64,000 nucleotides of DNA. It comes from Litorimonas sp039975855 (GTDB lineage Bacteria; Pseudomonadota; Alphaproteobacteria; Caulobacterales; Maricaulaceae). How positions within the stretch are numbered: the stretch's first letter is position 1; each line of letters starts with the position of its first letter. A program made the position numbers and the translations under genes. The stretch spans positions 124,001 through 188,000 of the forward strand of contig JBDWGH010000004.1 in NCBI GenBank assembly GCA_039975855.1, written 5' to 3'. This document shows positions 59,148 through 64,000 of this stretch, one piece after another. Below the pieces are notes generated by a model, which saw nothing but the letters and a program-made list of their open reading frames with translations, ran no database searches and was not told the DNA's origin.

Positions 59148-60383
59148 TCAGATATGAAACGGCCCTTGTATTTCGAAAGTTACACCCCCGCTAGAACGGC
59201 CTTCTGTGCCGCGTTGAGAACTGAAATAAAGCCGTTTTCCGTCAGGTGAAAATGCAGGTCCCGTCACCTCTGATCCTTCATGACCGACTAATTGCATCAA
59301 AGGTACTAAGTCGCCCGAAGCTGTAACGGCCACGATTTGCAAATCCCCGGGATCCTCACTGACAACTAATTCGCCATCTTGAGATAAAGTCATATTATCC
59401 AATCCACTCAGGATAGGATTGGGCGCTATATCGCGATCATATATGACACTGAGAACTTCATTATCTGTCTGATAAGCCCAGATACGATTATCACCTTTGG
59501 TCGCAAATGAGACAACATTGTCGAAGACGACAATCCCCTCCCCGCCATTGAACGTTGTTGCACCTGTTGCCTGACTTCGGGTTGTTTCTGTTTGAGCTAG
59601 CGGGTCAGCAATATCGATCCAAGTCACCGCGTTATTAGACGAATCTACAACAGCTGCCTGCAATCTTCCCCGCGATAAATCTGGAATGCCGTTGGCCAAA
59701 TTTCCGTCGGGTATGAATCTATAAAACAGACCTAAAGGCCTATCCTCAGTCATATACAGAATATTTGTATTCGGATTTACGGCAACAGCTTCGTGATAAA
59801 ATACGCCTAACTGTGGACGCTGAATGGGTTCGGCAACCCCTAAAGGATCACATTCCCATACTATACCATTGGACGTTTCCTCACAGGACAACCAAGTCCC
59901 CCAAGGCGTCGCACCACCGGCACAATTTCGATTTGTCCTCGATAATATTGAATAAGCATCCACGACATTGCCGGAAGCATCAAATTTCAGAGCACTGGCC
60001 CCTCCGCGCCGACTCCCCATCTCTGAATTTGAAACATATATCCACTCTCCCGAATCGAGAGGGAAAACAGCGCCGCCATCGGGGGCATCATGCCAGATAA
60101 AAGAAGAGGAACTTACGGGCGCCTCGCCCGAAGATGCTACAATACGAGAGGTAAACCCATCCGCTAGCATCACTCCATTTTCGTCAGGGGCCATTAAAGG
60201 CCCGATATTACCCAATAGACTTCTTGGCTCGGGATCCATCTGCACAGGAAGTAAAGGCGGGGTAGGTGATGATCCTGAATTGGAAGGTCCACAAGCCGAC
60301 AGGAAACCAATGGATGTCATACCAGAAGCAGAAAGGCCTGTTCCGATGACGGTCCGACGAGAAAATTTCGCGACGCTATTCAT
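59148..60383 (-). CDS. PhoX-like (DUF839) Tat-exported protein
   Basis: From ATG 60383 the protein has 411 aa with a Tat signal (FSRRTVIGTGLSASG) and a cysteine at the end of the signal (SAC, possible lipobox, Cys31). It has a beta-propeller-like body with SCEETSNGIVWECDPLG, FYHEAVAVNPNTNILYMTED and GGEGIVVFD, as in PhoX-type phosphatases and DUF839 proteins. GTG 60425 would add 14 residues with no signal benefit. Calcium/iron phosphatase activity is only suggested by the family, and PhoR-PhoB occurs 20 kb away. Confidence 0.78.
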   Translation of the reverse strand: MNSVAKFSRRTVIGTGLSASGMTSIGFLSACGPSNSGSSPTPPLLPVQMDPEPRSLLGNIGPLMAPDENGVMLADGFTSRIVASSGEAPVSSSSFIWHDAPDGGAVFPLDSGEWIYVSNSEMGSRRGGASALKFDASGNVVDAYSILSRTNRNCAGGATPWGTWLSCEETSNGIVWECDPLGVAEPIQRPQLGVFYHEAVAVNPNTNILYMTEDRPLGLFYRFIPDGNLANGIPDLSRGRLQAAVVDSSNNAVTWIDIADPLAQTETTRSQATGATTFNGGEGIVVFDNVVSFATKGDNRIWAYQTDNEVLSVIYDRDIAPNPILSGLDNMTLSQDGELVVSEDPGDLQIVAVTASGDLVPLMQLVGHEGSEVTGPAFSPDGKRLYFSSQRGTEGRSSGGVTFEIQGPFHI

Positions 60384-60463
60384 TTCCAAAACGCTAGTCT
60401 TGTGTCCGGTTGTTGTCAATTTCACCCAGATTACTCAAATTAAAGAAGACGGCCTTCCAAATA

Positions 60464-60493
60464 CCTCTCCTGACACAATGCTGTCAGGAGAGG
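60464..60493. promoter_or_regulatory. Operator palindrome upstream of the VOC gene
   Basis: CCTCTCCTGACA (60464-60475) and TGTCAGGAGAGG (60482-60493) are perfect 12-bp inverted arms. The core CTCCTGAC-N8-GTCAGGAG is repeated exactly upstream of the WYL regulator gene at 60946-60969, so it is a shared operator, most likely for that regulator. Confidence 0.75.
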
Positions 60494-60531
60494 GTTTGTA
60501 TGAGTGTTTCATAACTTCAAGGAGATGAAAC

Positions 60532-60912
60532 ATGATAGGGTATACAACAATTGGCGTGACGGACTTTCCGAGAGCGGTCCGCTTCTATGAAGCCTTGGCA
60601 CAAGAGATGGGCGCTTCCCGTCTCATGGGGAGCGAAGAAATGAATTTCATAGCCTGGGTCGGTCCCAACAATGAACCCGGCATAGGCATTCTTCATCCTC
60701 ATGATGGAAAACCCGCCAGCGTGGGCAACGGAATGATGGTTGCATTGACCGCGAAAGATCAAGCTCAAGTCCACAGACTTCATGAGATTGCCCTAAAAAA
60801 TGGAGGGACGTGCGAAGGTCCTCCGGGCCCTCGGAATGGAGGTCAATTTTATGCCGGGTATTTTCGTGATCCAGATGGCAATAAGTTAAATGCATTCCTC
60901 CCAGGCGCATAA
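60532..60912 (+). CDS. VOC-family glyoxalase/dioxygenase-fold protein
   Basis: The 126-aa vicinal-oxygen-chelate protein has the N-terminal half YTTIGVTDFPRAVRFYEALAQEMGASRL (about 3-30) and the C-terminal YFRDPDGNKLNAFLPG (about 110-125). The usual first His is replaced by Thr (GYTTIG), so metal binding with a full set of ligands is uncertain. AAGGAG precedes the ATG. Its operator is shared with the next gene, a WYL regulator, so the pair may sense or detoxify a small molecule. Confidence 0.88.
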   Translation: MIGYTTIGVTDFPRAVRFYEALAQEMGASRLMGSEEMNFIAWVGPNNEPGIGILHPHDGKPASVGNGMMVALTAKDQAQVHRLHEIALKNGGTCEGPPGPRNGGQFYAGYFRDPDGNKLNAFLPGA

Positions 60913-60944
60913 ATCAGATTGTCTGGTATTGACCTCGCGCCATC

Positions 60945-60970
60945 GCTCCTGACATAAAATCGTCAGGAGC
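60945..60970. promoter_or_regulatory. Operator palindrome at the WYL regulator start
   Basis: GCTCCTGAC (60945-60953) and GTCAGGAGC (60962-60970) are perfect 9-bp arms around 8 bp. The right arm supplies the ribosome-binding site AGGAG (60965-60969) of the ATG at 60975 and the left arm lies near a possible -10. The same core stands upstream of the VOC gene. Confidence 0.75.
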
Positions 60971-60974
60971 ACCT

Positions 60975-61652
60975 ATGCGGAGAGCCGAAAGATTATTTAG
61001 ACTGGTGAATGAAATGCGATCACGCGGTGTATGCCGCGCTGAAGATGTCGCCGAGCACTTTGAAATCAGTGTACGCACGATTTATCGAGATATTGCCCAC
61101 CTCCAAGCCTCGGGGCTTCCTATTGAGGGGGAAGCAGGTGTTGGCTATATTTTGCGGCCAGGTTTTGATCTCCCAAACCTGACATTCACCTATGATCAAG
61201 TTGACGCCTTAGCGATTGGCCTATCCTTTGTAGAAAATGCCGGTGATCAAGCCTTGGCAGAAGCCGCACAGGAAGTCCGCGCGAAATTACAAGCCGTCAT
61301 GCCCCATCCAGAGAGCCGGAAGTTGGTCGATGCGCCTTACTACGCATTTCGACAAGATGTTTTTAAATCTGCTCACGCGAAGCTTCTTCGGAACGCCATA
61401 CGTGACAAATTAGTGTTAGACATGTCCTATCAAGATGGCGGTAATCAGGTTTCATCAAGACGTGTCCATCCCCTTGCGATCTGGTCGTTTACGGATGGCT
61501 GGATGTTTGCCGCATGGTGTCAACTTCGCGCTGACTTTCGAAGCTTTCGTATCGACAGGGTAAAAAGTTTGGTATCCACGGGTGAACACTTCATATCGAA
61601 TGAAAACCAAAGCCTCCGCGCTTTCATCGCGGGACGCGCTTGTGAAACCTAA
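60975..61652 (+). CDS. HTH/WYL-domain transcriptional regulator (YafY-like)
   Basis: The 225-aa protein has an N-terminal winged helix (RLFRLVNEMRSRGVCRAEDVAEHFEISVRTIYRDIAHLQASGLPI, about 6-50) and a WYL domain (about 140-205: LDMSYQDGG, PLAIWSFTDGWMFAAWCQLRADFRSFRIDRV). WYL domains bind ligands such as nucleotides or ssDNA fragments. The start is fixed by the operator/binding site at 60965-60969. It very likely represses itself and the VOC gene. Confidence 0.92.
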   Translation: MRRAERLFRLVNEMRSRGVCRAEDVAEHFEISVRTIYRDIAHLQASGLPIEGEAGVGYILRPGFDLPNLTFTYDQVDALAIGLSFVENAGDQALAEAAQEVRAKLQAVMPHPESRKLVDAPYYAFRQDVFKSAHAKLLRNAIRDKLVLDMSYQDGGNQVSSRRVHPLAIWSFTDGWMFAAWCQLRADFRSFRIDRVKSLVSTGEHFISNENQSLRAFIAGRACET

Positions 61653-61744
61653 ACCCACAAATCAAATAATGTCAGGCTCTTTCCGAGTTACCTCCCACAG
61701 AGACAACCTCTTGCCACTGTTCCCTAAAGGCCTATCTTAAACCA

Positions 61745-63901
61745 ATGCCAAAGCCTTCTGTCACCGCTGCATCTGATACGAACCTGTCCATGTGGCAGCC
61801 GCATCGCCCCGAACGTCCTGAAAAGATCGAGGGTGGGCAGACTTTCCGATTGGTCTCGGAATTCGAGCCCAAGGGCGATCAGGTTAAAGCCATTCCGGAG
61901 TTGGTTGCGGGTGTAAATTCGATTGAACGTGATCAAGTCCTGCTGGGCGTCACAGGTTCCGGCAAGACTTTCACCATGGCAAAAATCATTGAGCAGACCC
62001 AGCGCCCTGCCCTTATCATGGCGCCCAACAAAACACTCGCCGCGCAGCTCTATTCGGAATTTAAAAGCTTCTTCCCAGATAATGCCGTCGAATATTTCGT
62101 GTCTTACTATGATTACTACCAACCCGAGGCCTATGTGCCCCGAACCGATACGTTCATTGAAAAAGACAGTTCAGTGAATGAGCAAATTGACCGCATGCGA
62201 CATGCAGCAACACGCGCTATTTTGGAACGTGATGATTGTATCATCGTGGCTTCCGTGTCGTGCATTTACGGCATTGGCTCGGTCGAAACCTATACCGAAA
62301 TGACAATTGATTTGTCGCGCGGCCAGGAAATTGATCAACGCACATTGATGCAACAAATCGTGCAGCTTCAATACACCCGGAATGATTTGGCTTTTCAACG
62401 CGGCAGTTTCCGTGTGCGCGGCGATACAGTTGAACTCTTCCCGGCGCATTATGATGACACGGCGTGGCGTTTTGAATTTTTCGGCGAGGAGATTGAAGCC
62501 ATAACGGAATTTGATCCGCTCACAGGCCGCTCTACGGCAGATAAGCAAAGCGTGCGTGTTTACGCCAATTCACATTACGTTACGCCTCGCCCAACCGTGC
62601 AGTCCGCCATGAAGGGCATTAAGCATGAGCTGAAAGAAACACTCAAAATGTTCGAGGCCGAGGGCAAACTTTTGGAGGCCCAGCGGATTGCGCAGCGGAC
62701 AGAGTTTGATTTGGAAATGATGGCGGCGTCCGGGTTTTGTAGCGGCATTGAGAACTATTCGCGCTACCTTACAGGCCGCGCGCCAGGTGAACCGCCCCCG
62801 ACCTTATTTGAATACCTTCCAGAAAACGCGCTCCTCTTTATGGATGAAAGTCATGTTTCCGTGCCGCAAATTGGCGCGATGAGTAAAGGCGATGCAAACC
62901 GCAAGGGCACATTGGCCGAACATGGTTTCCGCCTACCGTCTTGTATTGATAACCGCCCACTGAAATTTGAGGAATGGGACGCCATGCGTCCCCAGACCAT
63001 TCACGTCTCAGCTACGCCAGGAAATTGGGAAATGGAGCGCACAGGCGGAATATTCACAGAGCAGGTTATTCGCCCAACAGGCTTGCTTGATCCGCCTGTC
63101 GAAATTCGGCCGGTGAGCGGTAAAACACACAATCAGGTCGATGACATTATTGATGAAGTCAAGAAGGTCGCAGCGAGAGGTTACCGCTCGCTTGTCACAA
63201 CATTGACCAAGAAAATGGCGGAAGATCTGACCGAATATATGACCGACCAAGGCATCAAAGTGCGATATATGCACAGTGATGTGGATACGTTGGAGCGGAT
63301 CGAAATTATACGAGACTTGCGATTAGGCGTTTTTGACGTGCTTATCGGGATCAACCTTCTGCGTGAGGGCTTGGACATTCCAGAATGTGCATTCGTCGGA
63401 ATTTTGGATGCTGACAAAGAAGGCTTCTTGCGCTCCGAAACCTCCCTCGTCCAAACCATTGGTCGCGCGGCCCGAAATTCCGAAGCTAAAGTCGTGCTCT
63501 ACGCGGACAAGATCACGGGCTCCATGAAACGCGCCATGGATGAAACAGAGCGCCGCCGCGCCCGGCAAGAAGCGCACAACCAGAAACATGGCATCACACC
63601 GCAAACAGTTTTGCGCGGGGTTGCGGATATGGTTGGCGACAGTGAGGCCTCACAAAAAATCAAAGACGAAGCCAATAGCTACACGCCATCTGGCCGTAAG
63701 AAAGGCGCTATGGGGAAAGCTCGCGCCCTGGAAATGGCAGAAGATGCGGAACCTTATATGGGCGGCAATATGCAAGCTGCCTTGGCCAATTTGGAAAAAC
63801 GTATGTTCGAAGCTGCCGAGAACCTAGAATTCGAAGAAGCCGCCCGCCTACGCGACGAGATGAACAAATTAAAAGCGCAGGCCGCAACTCTAGAAAATTA
63901 G
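61745..63901 (+). CDS. uvrB: Excinuclease ABC subunit B (UvrB)
   Basis: The 718-aa protein locates and verifies DNA damage with UvrA and UvrC. Walker A is GVTGSGKT (residues 68-75); the beta-hairpin region SYYDYYQPEAYVPRTDTFIEK is near 117-137; MDESHVSVPQ is the Walker B-like motif; the C-terminal UVR domain (LEKRMFEAAENLEFEEAARLRDEM) is intact. I see no GTTC-N7-GTTC LexA box in the 92 bp upstream. Confidence 0.97.
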   Translation: MPKPSVTAASDTNLSMWQPHRPERPEKIEGGQTFRLVSEFEPKGDQVKAIPELVAGVNSIERDQVLLGVTGSGKTFTMAKIIEQTQRPALIMAPNKTLAAQLYSEFKSFFPDNAVEYFVSYYDYYQPEAYVPRTDTFIEKDSSVNEQIDRMRHAATRAILERDDCIIVASVSCIYGIGSVETYTEMTIDLSRGQEIDQRTLMQQIVQLQYTRNDLAFQRGSFRVRGDTVELFPAHYDDTAWRFEFFGEEIEAITEFDPLTGRSTADKQSVRVYANSHYVTPRPTVQSAMKGIKHELKETLKMFEAEGKLLEAQRIAQRTEFDLEMMAASGFCSGIENYSRYLTGRAPGEPPPTLFEYLPENALLFMDESHVSVPQIGAMSKGDANRKGTLAEHGFRLPSCIDNRPLKFEEWDAMRPQTIHVSATPGNWEMERTGGIFTEQVIRPTGLLDPPVEIRPVSGKTHNQVDDIIDEVKKVAARGYRSLVTTLTKKMAEDLTEYMTDQGIKVRYMHSDVDTLERIEIIRDLRLGVFDVLIGINLLREGLDIPECAFVGILDADKEGFLRSETSLVQTIGRAARNSEAKVVLYADKITGSMKRAMDETERRRARQEAHNQKHGITPQTVLRGVADMVGDSEASQKIKDEANSYTPSGRKKGAMGKARALEMAEDAEPYMGGNMQAALANLEKRMFEAAENLEFEEAARLRDEMNKLKAQAATLEN

Positions 63902-63972
63902 CTGCAGCGGTCATTTGACCCCGAACCTGAAGTTGATATGGATTAGGCTAAGTTGGGATTTGGGGATCGCAA

Positions 63973-64000
63973 ATGAATGTAGATACAATTTTGTCTCTAG
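63973..64000 (+). CDS. 5' end of an unidentified protein (partial)
   Basis: ATG at 63973 opens a frame of nine codons (MNVDTILSL) to the window end, with GGGG about 8 nt upstream. Too short to identify. Confidence 0.4.

Noticed and set aside
60500..60514. Four-codon mini-frame (ATG to TAA) after the VOC operator
   Set aside because: A leader peptide is possible, but no regulatory codons or attenuator structure are seen.
61653..61744. SOS box upstream of uvrB
   Set aside because: No GTTC-N7-GTTC motif is visible, so no LexA control is claimed.
1..64000. CRISPR arrays, tRNA/rRNA genes, prophage or insertion sequences
   Set aside because: No regularly spaced repeats, tRNA-like cloverleaf with CCA end, rRNA-like blocks or transposase/integrase motifs were found by reading.

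Overview
This 64 kb window reads as a chromosomal segment of a marine, dimorphic (stalked or prosthecate) alphaproteobacterium. The evidence is a full-length CtrA whose phosphoacceptor is Asp51, the CtrA antagonist SciP (DUF1153) with a perfect TTAA-N7-TTAA CtrA box upstream, FliJ divergent to ctrA, GANTC sites in the ctrA promoter region, DUF2093 and DUF4170 proteins, a large TonB-dependent receptor and a PhoX-like secreted protein. GC is moderate (roughly half). The best guess is a relative of Hyphomonadaceae/Maricaulales. This is inferred from gene content; no 16S or tRNA gene is present to test it. No phage, insertion sequence, CRISPR array or rRNA operon was seen.

Layout. 1-9.3 kb: 3' end of an unknown gene, rsmE, ubiA, a lipoprotein MsrB, a MarR regulator, a secreted protein of unknown function, a FrnE/DsbA-like thiol oxidoreductase, a MAPEG protein, then pmbA, an inositol-phosphatase/DUF4170 fusion and an MsbA-like exporter. 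9.3-14.4 kb: a 40-residue membrane microprotein coupled to a Cys-based phosphatase, and a lipid A/Kdo cassette (DUF374 acyltransferase, waaA, lpxK, lpxL-like, lipoprotein) in which every junction is a 4-bp stop/start overlap. 14.4-17.4 kb (minus): chorismate mutase, an M23 lipoprotein with an altered zinc motif, DUF2093, xseA. 17.5-21.4 kb: rlmN, then a compact run of DUF350 membrane protein, membrane-anchored serine protease, extensin-like protein and TerB-like protein. 21.4-29.8 kb: CDF metal exporter, CelD-like acetyltransferase, TonB receptor, coniferyl-aldehyde-type dehydrogenase, ABC exporter pair. 29.9-38.1 kb (minus): a complete tripartite RND pump (OMF, adaptor, permease) followed by an M13 metallopeptidase. 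38.4-42.7 kb: phoR-phoB, SulP transporter, DUF4345. 42.8-47.3 kb: a minus-strand operon of two different Fe(II)/2-oxoglutarate oxygenases, an SDR and a crotonase, divergent from a LysR regulator. 47.5-51.9 kb: secreted dienelactone hydrolase, a doublet of palindromic repeats, a small unknown protein, thiolase, a small membrane protein, dodecin, mnmA. 52.1-58 kb: the cell-cycle/flagellar and signalling block: sciP, a P-loop-less ParA/MinD-like protein, an EF-hand protein/ECF sigma/small membrane protein operon, a cation/proton antiporter, fliJ and ctrA. 58-64 kb: secreted GH16 glucanase, PhoX-like Tat protein, VOC protein, WYL regulator, uvrB and the first codons of a further gene.

The most interesting points are: (1) an ECF sigma gene whose conserved N-terminus is only encoded if translation begins at a CTG codon 7 nt after a perfect GGAGG, right behind an EF-hand calcium-binding protein gene; (2) a CtrA-box-bearing sciP locus with a ParA-like protein that has lost its nucleotide-binding loop; (3) two copies of one 24-bp operator (CTCCTGAC-N8-GTCAGGAG), in front of a VOC gene and of the WYL regulator next to it; (4) an apparently undescribed two-oxygenase operon with its own LysR gene; (5) a 40-aa membrane protein translationally coupled to a phosphatase; and (6) a natural fusion of a CysQ-like phosphatase to DUF4170. 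Functions are assigned from sequence motifs read by eye; no database search was run.
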